From positions 109,613 to 173,612 of the forward strand of contig UQYG01000005.1 in the NCBI GenBank assembly GCA_900545275.1: DNA of 64,000 bases. The letters run 5' to 3'. Shown piece after piece: positions 16,520 to 24,668 of the stretch. A model generated the notes under the pieces. It was not told the DNA's origin, searched no databases, and saw nothing but the letters and a program-made list of their open reading frames with translations. Every line of letters begins with the position of its first letter. The stretch's first letter is position 1. A program made the position numbers and the translations under genes. Source of the stretch: an uncultured Sutterella sp. (lineage in GTDB: Bacteria > Pseudomonadota > Gammaproteobacteria > Burkholderiales > Burkholderiaceae_F).

Positions 16520-18100
16520 TTAGGCCCAAGGCTTTTCCTTGGCAGCTTCGCGGCCGGCGATGCGGCCGAAGACGATGCATTCGGCGTTGTTCGTCGCGCC
16601 CTGGTAGATGTTGCCCCACATGGAGCCGAGTTCGCCCGCGGCGTAGAGGCGCGGAATCGGCTTGTCCTGCGGATCCATCACCTGACCCTTGACATTCTTC
16701 TTCGGACCGCCCTGAGTGTTGAGCATCGTCGGGTAGAGCGCCACGGCGTAGTAGGGACCGTCGCCCAAAGGTTCGGAAACGATCGGCGCTTCGCGGCCGG
16801 CAAAGGCGGTCTTGCCCTTCGGGTCGCGCTTCAAGATGCGGCCGAATTCCGTGTCCTTGCCGTTCTTGATGTCGGTGTTCCAGCGGTTCACCGTCGCTTC
16901 GAGCGTGTCGGCCGGAACCTTGATCTTTTCGGCGAGTTCGCGGATCGTGGCGGCCTGGATCAGAATGCCGCTCTTGATTTCTGCGGAGTTGTCTTTGCTC
17001 CACTTGTAGTTTTCACGGTTGAGGGCGTAGCCCGAGGTGGCGCCGCCGCAGATCGGACCGGCCTTGCGGGCCTTTTCGTCCATGATCAGCCAGCAGGGGA
17101 TGCGCGGGTAGCGGTGCTTAATCGGGTCCATCTGGTTCACGGCGTAGAGGCAGGTGTGGTTGTCAAGCCCCTTTTCGTTCACGAAGCGCTTGCCGTCCTG
17201 GTCGACCCAGATGTGGGACGGGGCCAGAATGTTGAGCTGGATCGCGGTCTTGAGGCCGGGAACCTTCATGCCGACCGGGCAGGAGTAGGCGGTCATGTGC
17301 CAGAGGCGCGCGCCCATCGTCTGCGTCATGCGAAGGCCGTCGCCCGTGTTGCCCGGGGAGCCGAGCCCCTGGATTTCCGTGCCGAGCGCATAGGTGCGAA
17401 GGCTCTGCGCGTCGAATTCGTAGCCGCCCGTCGTGACGACGACGGCGCGGTTGGCGCGGATGTTGATGCGCTTGCCGGCGTGCTGCGCGACGACGCCCAC
17501 GACTTCGCCGTTGCGGCGGATGAGTTCGAGCGCGGGCGTCTCGAGCATCACTTCGATCTTGCGGACTTCTTCGACCGCATAGCGGTACTGGTCAAAGAGC
17601 ATGTCGCCGCCGCGCTTCTTGCCGCGGATGCGCCACTTGTCGACCGTGTCGGCGCCGGGAAGGGAGGCAAAGCCGGCATGACCGTAGATCATGAGCTTGG
17701 TGTCGGGCTTGAGGTCTTCGATGAAGGTCTTGGCGCCCTGGATTTCCTTGCAGAAGACGTCGAGGAGCGCTTCGTCCTTTTCGCTGTCGGCAAAGGCGTA
17801 GGTGGCGTTGAGGTAGGTGTAGGCGTCCTTGGCGTCCTTCGGGATCATGAAGCCGCCCGAGGAGACGGCCGTGTTGCCGCCGCCCTGCGCGAGCTTTTCG
17901 AGGATGAGGACCTTGGCGCCCGCGTCGTGGGCTTCAATGGCCGCACAGGCGCCGGCACCGCCGTAGCCGAGAACGACGACGTCGGCCGTCTTGTCCCACT
18001 TCAGGTCCTTTGTGTATTCCACGGCCTGGACGCCGGCGACGGGGAGCGTCAGAGCGGCGGCGAGACCGCCGCGAAGAATGTTTCGACGTTGCAGATTCAT
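16520..18100 (-). CDS. Tat-exported FAD-dependent reductase/dehydrogenase, substrate unknown
   Basis: This 526-residue flavoprotein has a twin-arginine signal (QRRNILRGG at 5-13), an N-terminal FAD-binding motif LGYGGAGAC, and the C-terminal AAGELGS...FGRIAGREAA block of the fumarate-reductase/ketosteroid-dehydrogenase superfamily. The QxHP and RLGGN active-site motifs of fumarate reductase are absent, so another substrate is likely. It starts 37 nt after a gene for a small tetrahaem cytochrome, which probably feeds it electrons in the periplasm. A strong AAGGAG ribosome binding site precedes the ATG. The pair fits the split cytochrome plus flavoprotein reductases seen in Sutterellaceae and Eggerthellaceae. 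Confidence 0.8.
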   Translation of the reverse strand: MNLQRRNILRGGLAAALTLPVAGVQAVEYTKDLKWDKTADVVVLGYGGAGACAAIEAHDAGAKVLILEKLAQGGGNTAVSSGGFMIPKDAKDAYTYLNATYAFADSEKDEALLDVFCKEIQGAKTFIEDLKPDTKLMIYGHAGFASLPGADTVDKWRIRGKKRGGDMLFDQYRYAVEEVRKIEVMLETPALELIRRNGEVVGVVAQHAGKRINIRANRAVVVTTGGYEFDAQSLRTYALGTEIQGLGSPGNTGDGLRMTQTMGARLWHMTAYSCPVGMKVPGLKTAIQLNILAPSHIWVDQDGKRFVNEKGLDNHTCLYAVNQMDPIKHRYPRIPCWLIMDEKARKAGPICGGATSGYALNRENYKWSKDNSAEIKSGILIQAATIRELAEKIKVPADTLEATVNRWNTDIKNGKDTEFGRILKRDPKGKTAFAGREAPIVSEPLGDGPYYAVALYPTMLNTQGGPKKNVKGQVMDPQDKPIPRLYAAGELGSMWGNIYQGATNNAECIVFGRIAGREAAKEKPWA

Positions 18101-18137
18101 GATGTTCTCCTTTCGAAATCAGTCGGGAGGGTCGTCG

Positions 18138-18485
18138 TTACGGCACGACGATGTCGGGGAATTCGTGGCAGTTGTCGCACGAGAGCTTCGGGAGCTTGTG
18201 GCCCGAGTGGCAGGTGACGCACTGGGCTTCGCCGAGGTGCGTGTCGTGCGGGTTGATGTCGTCGGACTCGGTCTGCTTGGCGAGCGCGGCGTAGCTGCCT
18301 CCGTGGCACTTGAGACAGGTGCTCATGTCGACTTCGTTCGTCGGCTTCTGCCCGGGGTGGCAGTTCTGGCAGGTGACGCCGCGCGCGACGTGACGGTCGG
18401 CAAGCATGGGCTTGTCGGCGGCCGAGACGGAGCCCGCGAGGAGGGCGGCCGCGCAGAGAAGCGCATAGGTGGCGTTGCGGATCAT
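18138..18485 (-). CDS. Periplasmic tetrahaem cytochrome c
   Basis: This 115-residue protein has a cleavable signal peptide (about 1-22, SVSA/AD) and four CxxCH haem sites at 39-43, 57-61, 89-93 and 103-107, with extra His residues for axial ligation. The layout matches the small tetrahaem domain of flavocytochrome c. It should pass electrons from a membrane quinol dehydrogenase (not in this window) to the flavoprotein encoded just downstream. It might also serve the haem-less UrdA-like protein next to it; that is inference. AAGGAGATCC precedes the ATG, and a conserved 26-bp element lies 49 nt upstream. Confidence 0.92.
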   Translation of the reverse strand: MIRNATYALLCAAALLAGSVSAADKPMLADRHVARGVTCQNCHPGQKPTNEVDMSTCLKCHGGSYAALAKQTESDDINPHDTHLGEAQCVTCHSGHKLPKLSCDNCHEFPDIVVP

Positions 18486-18534
18486 TTTGGGGATCTCCTT
18501 GGATTGGGAACACCGTCATTCTTTCCCCGACCGT

Positions 18535-18560
18535 TGCCTAGGTAATCGGGATGAGGTCAA
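18535..18560 (-). promoter_or_regulatory. Conserved 26-bp element, copy A
   Basis: The plus strand reads TGCCTAGGTAATCGGGAT, then G, then AGGTCAA. A copy with one mismatch lies at 26517-26542. Both lie upstream of minus-strand reductase operons, 49 nt (A) and 69 nt (B) from the start codon. The core TTGCCTAGGTAA (18534-18545) is a near-palindrome, and the minus strand starts with TTGACC. It is probably a regulator-dependent promoter, possibly for the TtrR-like regulator encoded at 26558-27184. Confidence 0.7.
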
Positions 18561-18581
18561 GGAAGTCGCAGATAGAGGACG

Positions 18582-18610
18582 AAAAAAGCCGCCGAAGCGG
18601 ATTCGGCGGC
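18582..18610 (-). terminator. Terminator of the PEBP gene
   Basis: On the minus strand GCCGCCGAA/TTCGGCGGC is followed by six T residues. It separates the PEBP gene from the cytochrome-flavoprotein promoter. Confidence 0.9.
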
Positions 18611-18652
18611 TTGTGCGGAGGAGATCCTGCGGTTGGTTTGTCGGTTGTGCGT

Positions 18653-19120
18653 TTATTCCGTCACGTAGGTGGCGGTGAGTTTCGCTTTCGCGAGTGCTTG
18701 CGCGTGGAGCATGAAGCCCGCCGTCGGGCAGTTGCTTTCCTTCGTGAGCTCAAGCTTTTCGACGGGGAGCGCCCAGACGGTGAAGACGTAGCGGTGCATG
18801 CCGTCGCCCGCGGGCGGCGCCGCCCCGCCGTATTCCGCTTCGCCGTAGTCGTTGCGAAGCGTGATCGCGCCGAGCGCTTCGAGGTCCTCCGGAGAAGCGC
18901 CTTCGGGGAGCGAGCGCAGGGCGGCGGGGAGGTTCAAGACGCACCAGTGCCACCACCCCGAGCCCGTCGGGGCGTCCGGATCGCAGCAGGTCACGGCAAA
19001 GCTGCGGGTGCCTTCGGGCGGATCCCGCCAGGAGAGTTCGGGCGAACGGTTGCCGCCGGCGTAACTCTGGGCCGCGGGCATGCGGCTTCCTTCTTCAATC
19101 GATCGGCTCGTCAGTCTCAT
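18653..19120 (-). CDS. YbhB/YbcL family PEBP protein
   Basis: This 155-residue protein belongs to the bacterial phosphatidylethanolamine-binding/Raf-kinase-inhibitor-like family, whose cellular role is poorly defined. Visible family blocks are the SPELSW motif, the DPDAPTGSGWWHW ligand-pocket motif and the GDGMHRYVFTVWAL block. No signal peptide is seen, so it should be cytoplasmic. The start at 19120 has AAGGA 9 nt upstream; an open extension to 19174 is unlikely to be translated. It stands alone between two terminated units. Confidence 0.88.
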   Translation of the reverse strand: MRLTSRSIEEGSRMPAAQSYAGGNRSPELSWRDPPEGTRSFAVTCCDPDAPTGSGWWHWCVLNLPAALRSLPEGASPEDLEALGAITLRNDYGEAEYGGAAPPAGDGMHRYVFTVWALPVEKLELTKESNCPTAGFMLHAQALAKAKLTATYVTE

Positions 19121-19297
19121 TTCGATTTCCTTTTGGTAAACGTTGACGAAGGGCGTCGGCTCGCACGTGCGCAACGCCTTTCCTTTGCCAGAAATTCTAG
19201 TGATCCCTTTTTGCCGACGTACGGAACGAAGCTTGGAAAGATCCGTACGGAGCGTTCGTGTATGGCGAAGACACCGCGTCCGCGTCGACGACGGTCA

Positions 19298-20242
19298 CTA
19301 CGAGCCGGACTGAAGTGTTCCGGGAAGGCTTCTTTCGACGGGAGTCTTCGCAGCGAGGCGAAGATGCGCAAGGAGTTTTTTCGCCGCGCCGGTCAGACGG
19401 CTTTCATCGGCGGGAACCACGATGCGAAGCGTCCGCTTCGCCCAGTCGTCTTCGAGTCGAATGCAGCCGAGCGTGGCGTCGCCGCCGAAAAAGGTTTCGT
19501 AGGTGGATTGGGTGGCAAAACCGATTCCGACGCGGGCGCGGACGTAGCGCGCCATGATGCCGATGCTCGGAACGCGGATTCTCGGCACGATCGGGCGCCC
19601 CAACTCCACGGCTTTGGCGAGCATGAAGGTCTGCATGCTCGCTTCGTTCGAGAGGGCGACGAAGGCCTCTTCGAGGGCCTCCTCAAAGCGGCAGCTTTGC
19701 CGTTTTACGAGCGGATGGTCGTGCGCCGCAAAGAGGACGAGCGAATCCTCTCGGTAAGGATAAAAACACAGGCCGCCGTGGAAATCGCTGAAAGCCGTGA
19801 TGCCGATGTCCGCTTCGCCGAGGGCGATGACTTCCGCGACGCCGCGGCTCGTGAAAAGGCGCTGATCGATGCGAATGTCCGGATGGTCGAGGAGAAAGTC
19901 GCTCAGATCGTCGGGCAGAAACGCGACGGCGGCGTTGTAGTTGGCGGCGAGCCGCACGACCAGCCGTTCGTCGCCGCGAAAGGCCGTCATGGCGTCCGTC
20001 ATGCGGGTGATTTGTTGAAACACCTTGCGGGCTTCCGCCGCCAGACGTTCGCCCGCGGAGGTAAGCGCGAGTCCCCGGGGGAGTCGCTTGACGAGGTCGC
20101 ACCCGGCCTCTTCCTCGAGGTGCTTGAGCCGGACGCTCGCGGCCGAGGGCGTGATGCAGCACTGCGCCGCCGCCCGCGTGAGGTTGCCCGTGTCGGCAAT
20201 CGCAAGAAAGACGCGAAGATCGGCGAAATTGATGTGCTTCAT
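19298..20242 (-). CDS. LysR-type transcriptional regulator
   Basis: This 314-residue regulator has an N-terminal winged helix-turn-helix (about residues 3-62; LRVFLAIADTGNLTRAAAQ, then PSAASVRLKHLEE) and a C-terminal periplasmic-binding-like effector domain. It is divergent from the tetrahaem flavocytochrome gene at 20519, the classic arrangement for a LysR regulator and its target. The 276-nt divergent region contains a perfect inverted repeat at 20320-20338. The inducer is unknown; it may be the substrate of that reductase. Confidence 0.9.
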   Translation of the reverse strand: MKHINFADLRVFLAIADTGNLTRAAAQCCITPSAASVRLKHLEEEAGCDLVKRLPRGLALTSAGERLAAEARKVFQQITRMTDAMTAFRGDERLVVRLAANYNAAVAFLPDDLSDFLLDHPDIRIDQRLFTSRGVAEVIALGEADIGITAFSDFHGGLCFYPYREDSLVLFAAHDHPLVKRQSCRFEEALEEAFVALSNEASMQTFMLAKAVELGRPIVPRIRVPSIGIMARYVRARVGIGFATQSTYETFFGGDATLGCIRLEDDWAKRTLRIVVPADESRLTGAAKKLLAHLRLAAKTPVERSLPGTLQSGS

Positions 20243-20319
20243 GGTCGTTTGCTCGTCAGGGACGGGCGGGTTGTTTTGTTCTTAGGCGCCCAAGAGGGGT
20301 TCAAAGGGAAGTATACGAG

Positions 20320-20338
20320 CGTTCGCGAATGGCGAACG
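20320..20338. promoter_or_regulatory. Inverted repeat, candidate LysR operator
   Basis: CGTTCGC-GAATG-GCGAACG is a perfect repeat with 7-bp arms, of the size of a LysR recognition box. It lies 78 bp upstream of the LysR start codon and 180 bp upstream of the flavocytochrome start codon. Confidence 0.55.
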
Positions 20339-20518
20339 TTCGGTTGAAGAAAGAAAAATTTTCACATTTCCTTGAATTCTGTAGACTTTTTCGTCGAAAT
20401 GAAGCTCTGCCGATTGTTTTTTATGAGAAAAAAAACAACGGATGTCGCCGCGGTTTCGCGGACGAAGGAGCGACGAACGGTTCCGAAAACCGGAACGAAC
20501 GACCCCGAAAGGAGATCC

Positions 20519-22306
20519 ATGATGACGTTTCGTCAAAACGCAACGGCCGCGATTCTTGCGGCGCTTTTCGCTTCTCTGAGTGCTCAGGCGGCGGACAAGG
20601 ACTACAACGCTCAGCTCGCGGGCGCGCACATGAAGAAGGGTTTCGACTGCGCCAGTTGCCACGTCAACGGCATGCAGGTGAGTGACTCGGAAACCGAGAT
20701 CAACAAGCAGTGTGTGAGCTGTCACGGCGGTCTTGAGAAGCTTGCCGATTCGAAGAAGAAGCCCGATCCGCATGCGAGCCACATCGGCACGATTCAGTGT
20801 ACGACCTGCCATGCCGGTCACGTGGAGTCGCAGTCGTACTGCCTGAGCTGCCACGACTTCCCGGCGATGAAGATCCCGTTCGGCAGCGCCAAACACGTTG
20901 AATGGAAGTGGAAGGACCTCGCGTCCTACAAGGACGTCGCGCCCGTCCGCTCGGAAGAGGCCGATCTCGTAGTCGTGGGCTCGGGCGCTGCGGGTTTCGT
21001 TGCGGCCATGGAGGCGCACGAAAAGGGCGTTCGCAACATCGTCATTCTCGAAAAGATGCCGATCCCTGGCGGCAACTCCCAGTTCGCGGCGGGCGGTATG
21101 AACGCGGCGGGCTCCGTCTATCAGCAGGCCAAGGGCATTAAGGATACGCCCGAAATGATGGCGGCCGACACGATGAAGGGCGGCAAAAACACGAGCGATC
21201 CGAAGCTCGTCGAAATCTTCGCGAAGAATTCCGCCGAATCGATTGCGTGGCTCAAGGAGCGCGGCGCGGAACTTGAAAACGTCGCCGCGGGCGGCGGCGC
21301 TTCGGCGCCCCGCATGCACGGCCCGAAGGGCGGCAAGGCGGTCGGACCGTATCTTTCGGCCTTCTTCCGCGACCAGGCCGAAAAGATGGAGGGCGTCGAT
21401 CTGCGTCTCAACAGCCGGCTCGTTCGCCTCCTCACCGACAAGTCGGGTGCGGTGACGGGCGTTCTGGTCGAAGGCAAGCACAACGGTGTCTATGAAATCA
21501 AGGCAAAGGCCGTCGTACTAGCGACGGGCGGGCTCGGCGCGAACAAGGCGCTTGTCAAGCAGTATCTGCCGAATCTCGATCCGGCCACGAAGACCTCGAA
21601 TCAACCCGGCACGACGGGCGACGGCATGTATCTCGGTGAACAAATCGGCGCGGCGCTCGTCGACATGAAGGAAATTCAGCTCAATCCGACGTTGCTTGTG
21701 GGCTCTCCCGTCATCATCTCCGAGACCGTCCGCGGCCAGGGAGCCGTCTTCGTGAACCGTGAAGGGAAGCGCTTCATTTCCGAAATGACGACGCGCGATG
21801 TCACGAGCGCGGCCGTCTCCGCGCAGACGGGCGGCACGGCCTTCGAAATTTTCGACGACGGGACGGTGAGCCGCGTCGCGCAGCTCAAGGCCTGCTTCGA
21901 ACTTGGTCTCGTGAAGGAAGGCAATACGCTTGAAGAGCTCGGAAAGAACGCCGGCATCGATCCGAAGGCTCTGGCCGAGACGATCCGCGTCTACAACGGC
22001 TACGTCGAAAGCGGCAAGGATCCGGACTTCAACCGTCCGAAGCCTCCCTTCAAGATCGAAGGACCCAAGTTCTATGCGATCGAGATCACGCCCGCCATCC
22101 ACTACGCCATGGGCGGTCTCAAATTCAACGAAAAGACCCAGGTGATCAACAAGGAAGGCAAACCCATCGAAGGTCTCTTCGCGGCGGGTGAAACGACGGG
22201 CGGTCTGCACGGCAAGAACCGTCTCGGCGGCAACTCCGTCTCCGAAACGATCACGTTCGGCCGCATCGCGGGCGACGAAGCCGCCAAGCGCGTGCTCGGT
22301 AAGTGA
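20519..22306 (+). CDS. Periplasmic tetrahaem flavocytochrome c reductase, non-canonical active site
   Basis: This 595-residue protein has a signal peptide (about 1-25), a tetrahaem domain with CxxCH at 44-48, 65-69, 94-98 and 108-112, and an FAD domain starting at VVVGSGAAG (151-159), like Shewanella FccA. Relative to FccA, His504-like (HYAMGG), Glu402, Arg405 and the proton-donor Arg426 are kept at the expected spacing. The substrate-binding His of QxHP is Asn389 (QLNPT). Reduction of an unsaturated organic acid other than fumarate is therefore likely. The start at 20519 has AAAGGAG upstream; the frame is open to 20372. A divergent LysR gene probably controls it. Confidence 0.85.
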   Translation: MMTFRQNATAAILAALFASLSAQAADKDYNAQLAGAHMKKGFDCASCHVNGMQVSDSETEINKQCVSCHGGLEKLADSKKKPDPHASHIGTIQCTTCHAGHVESQSYCLSCHDFPAMKIPFGSAKHVEWKWKDLASYKDVAPVRSEEADLVVVGSGAAGFVAAMEAHEKGVRNIVILEKMPIPGGNSQFAAGGMNAAGSVYQQAKGIKDTPEMMAADTMKGGKNTSDPKLVEIFAKNSAESIAWLKERGAELENVAAGGGASAPRMHGPKGGKAVGPYLSAFFRDQAEKMEGVDLRLNSRLVRLLTDKSGAVTGVLVEGKHNGVYEIKAKAVVLATGGLGANKALVKQYLPNLDPATKTSNQPGTTGDGMYLGEQIGAALVDMKEIQLNPTLLVGSPVIISETVRGQGAVFVNREGKRFISEMTTRDVTSAAVSAQTGGTAFEIFDDGTVSRVAQLKACFELGLVKEGNTLEELGKNAGIDPKALAETIRVYNGYVESGKDPDFNRPKPPFKIEGPKFYAIEITPAIHYAMGGLKFNEKTQVINKEGKPIEGLFAAGETTGGLHGKNRLGGNSVSETITFGRIAGDEAAKRVLGK

Positions 22307-22360
22307 GCTTGATAAAGGGCGCCCCGGCCTCTCTGGCGGGGCGTCCCGAAGTGACGCTCC

Positions 22361-22407
22361 ATGTGGGAAGGCCGCTTCTTCTGAAGGGAAGGAGCGGCTT
22401 TCACATA
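22361..22407 (+). terminator. Hairpin after the flavocytochrome gene
   Basis: ATGTG...CACAT encloses GCCGCT...AGCGGC, with a short TTT inside the stem edge. Another GC-rich hairpin lies at about 22318-22349. Terminator function is likely but the T-run is poor. Confidence 0.5.
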
Positions 22408-22442
22408 CTTGAGGTGGGAGCCGGCAGTGTCCGCAAAACGAA

Positions 22443-22477
22443 GAACCGCCTCCCCGGACTGTCTGGAGAGGCGGTTC
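22443..22477 (-). terminator. Terminator after the assT gene
   Basis: On the minus strand GAACCGCCT/AGGCGGTTC is followed by TTCGTTTT. It lies 26 nt beyond the assT stop codon. Confidence 0.75.
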
Positions 22478-22503
22478 GAACCGCTCAAAGAAAGGAGAAC
22501 CGA

Positions 22504-24315
22504 TTAGCGGGCGTTCATCGCCTTGTCAATCGAGAACGGCCAGGCCTGATAGCCAGAGCAGTTCTTCAACTGAATTTCGACGGACGGCTCCTTGGCACCC
22601 CACTTGAATTCTTCAATGTAGGGGTTGGGCGAGGAGGTGAAGGCGCCCGAAGCCAGGTCGAAGTTGGCGCCGGCCGTGGCCGAGTAGACGAAGATCGAAT
22701 TCTTGTCGGCCTGGTATTCGGTGAGCGACGTCACGGGGCTGTACCATTCGTGGCCGCGTTCCTTGCCGTATTCCCAAACCTGTTCGACCGTCATCTTCTT
22801 CTGGTCGATCTTGTAGACGACCGCACGGCTGTACTTCATTTCCGGAAGAGCCGGCTGTTCCATACCGCGGGCGTCGCCGTTGTCGAAGGCCGAGAGGTAG
22901 AGGATGTCGCCCTTGCTCATTTCGTCGATCTTGAAGGCCGTGTGCTGCGTCCACGTCCAGTCGAAGCCGCCTTCGCAGACGGAGCCTTCGCACTTGATGG
23001 GCTTGCCGTTCTTGTCGACCGGCGTCAGGACCTTTTCCGCCCAACCCTTCTTCCAACCTTCGGGGGAGCCGAGGATCCACTTCACCTTCTTGTCGCGGCC
23101 GATCTTGATCATCGCGGACTGATGGCGCGAGGAGATGATGATGGAGTCGTCTTCCGGGTCGTAGTCGACGGAGTTGACGTGCGCCCAGTTGCGGCCCGCG
23201 CCCGTGCCGACGATGTCGCCGAAGCGGTCGGACTGGTCGAGCGCCTTGATGTCGTCTTCCGTGAGGGTCTTGCCGGCCTGCGAAGCGTCGATGTTGAGGC
23301 AGACGGCGCCCTGGTCGAGGACCTTCAGAACGTTGTCGCGGTACGGGTCGAGAATGTCGGCGAGACGCCATTCGTCCACGACCACGCCTTCCTGGTCGAT
23401 TTCGGCGATCACGTCGCGCACCGTGTGCACGTTCTTGCCGTCGGGACGCTTGTAGTTGGAGGAGGCGACGCGAAGGAAGAAGTGGCCGTTCTGCGCGTCG
23501 TCCATCGAGTGCGAGTAGTCGGAGAAGCGAAGCGGCAGGCGGCGGTTGAAGACTTCGCGGCCCATGATGTCGTACTTGACGTAGCGCTGGCCGTAGCCCC
23601 AGGTGAGCATGCCGTCGGCGTTCTGCTTGAAGCCCATCATCACGCCCGCGCTGTAGATCGAGTTGAGGTCGTAGATCGGGTTCGCAAGCATGTACCAGCG
23701 GACGTGACCGGCCGTGTCGAGAATCGTGTTCTGCGGCCAGAAGTTCCATTCGAGGGCGCCGCCCGCGGGGTTGTTCCAGACGACGCGCGTGCCGACGCCG
23801 GACTTTTCCGCGATGTTGTTGACGAAGTAGAGGCGGTCCTGGAATTCGGGATCGACCTTCTTCACTTCAACGCCGTACGGAATTTCCTTTTCCATCGTGA
23901 TGCCGGCCACTTCAAAGTAGACGGGCGGGGCGTAGAGCTGGATCGTGTCGGTGAACTTTTCGGTCTTGCCGCGCAGTTCCCGGGTGTAGGAGACTTCGAC
24001 CTTGTTGACGTAGTCGGGATAGAGACCGAAGACGGGAATGCCGCCGTGCGTCAGAACCTGGCGGTCGGAGACCTTGTACTTGATTTCACGGCCGTCGGGC
24101 TTCGGAAGCACGCGCACCGTGACGTCCTTGACCGTGTAGCCGCCGTCGCGGACGATGGCCGTGAGCGGCGCGATGCCGTACGGGTTCATCATCACTTCGC
24201 CGAGGTGACCCTGGACGTGATAGTCGATCTTCGGACCCGAGGGACCGCCGATGGCGAACGCGGCGACAGGAATCGCGGCCATGGCGCAGGCGAGAAGTTT
24301 GAGGCGGAAATTCAT
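22504..24315 (-). CDS. assT: Periplasmic aryl-sulfate sulfotransferase
   Basis: AssT moves sulfate from one phenolic ester to another phenol by a ping-pong mechanism, without PAPS. The 603-residue protein has a signal peptide (about 1-21). Candidate catalytic residues are His269 (YSHSMDD), His379 (NWAHVNSV), Arg397/His398 (SSRHQS) and His458 (TQHTAF). Their spacing closely matches the E. coli enzyme (252, 356, 374, 436, from memory). Cys442 and Cys447 fit its essential disulfide. The start at 24315 follows AAGGAGAA; the frame is open to 24639. The preceding gene is an exported flavin reductase 353 nt upstream, behind a strong terminator. No dsbL/dsbI pair is seen. Confidence 0.9.
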   Translation of the reverse strand: MNFRLKLLACAMAAIPVAAFAIGGPSGPKIDYHVQGHLGEVMMNPYGIAPLTAIVRDGGYTVKDVTVRVLPKPDGREIKYKVSDRQVLTHGGIPVFGLYPDYVNKVEVSYTRELRGKTEKFTDTIQLYAPPVYFEVAGITMEKEIPYGVEVKKVDPEFQDRLYFVNNIAEKSGVGTRVVWNNPAGGALEWNFWPQNTILDTAGHVRWYMLANPIYDLNSIYSAGVMMGFKQNADGMLTWGYGQRYVKYDIMGREVFNRRLPLRFSDYSHSMDDAQNGHFFLRVASSNYKRPDGKNVHTVRDVIAEIDQEGVVVDEWRLADILDPYRDNVLKVLDQGAVCLNIDASQAGKTLTEDDIKALDQSDRFGDIVGTGAGRNWAHVNSVDYDPEDDSIIISSRHQSAMIKIGRDKKVKWILGSPEGWKKGWAEKVLTPVDKNGKPIKCEGSVCEGGFDWTWTQHTAFKIDEMSKGDILYLSAFDNGDARGMEQPALPEMKYSRAVVYKIDQKKMTVEQVWEYGKERGHEWYSPVTSLTEYQADKNSIFVYSATAGANFDLASGAFTSSPNPYIEEFKWGAKEPSVEIQLKNCSGYQAWPFSIDKAMNAR

Positions 24316-24605
24316 GAAGTTCTCCTTTCGAGACAAATGGCAAAAGGGAGGTGCCGAGAGGACGCCTCCGTTGCGGAGAATCATCGCCCGAAAGGAGGTC
24401 CGGTCACCATTCGCACATTCGGTAGCGAAGGAAGAGCTTTGCGAAATCCCGTTTCCTTTATTCCGGAAAGGATTGCGGGTAGTGTACCGAGCACGGGCCG
24501 CTTTGCGGAAAATAGCTTTCCATAAAGCGAAAATGATGGAAAAGGAGGCGTTTTTCGCCCGGGCGGGGCGAACGGGTGGCGTTCGCCGCAGCTCGAAAAC
24601 GAGCG

Positions 24606-24636
24606 AAAAAAGGCCGCCGAAGGACGTTCGGCGGCC
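24606..24636 (-). terminator. Terminator of the 592-residue flavoprotein gene
   Basis: On the minus strand GGCCGCCGAA/TTCGGCGGCC is followed by six T residues. It lies 33 nt after the stop codon and separates this gene from assT. Confidence 0.92.
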
Positions 24637-24668
24637 CAAAGGAGACCTAAAAGAGAGAACAAGCGGTT

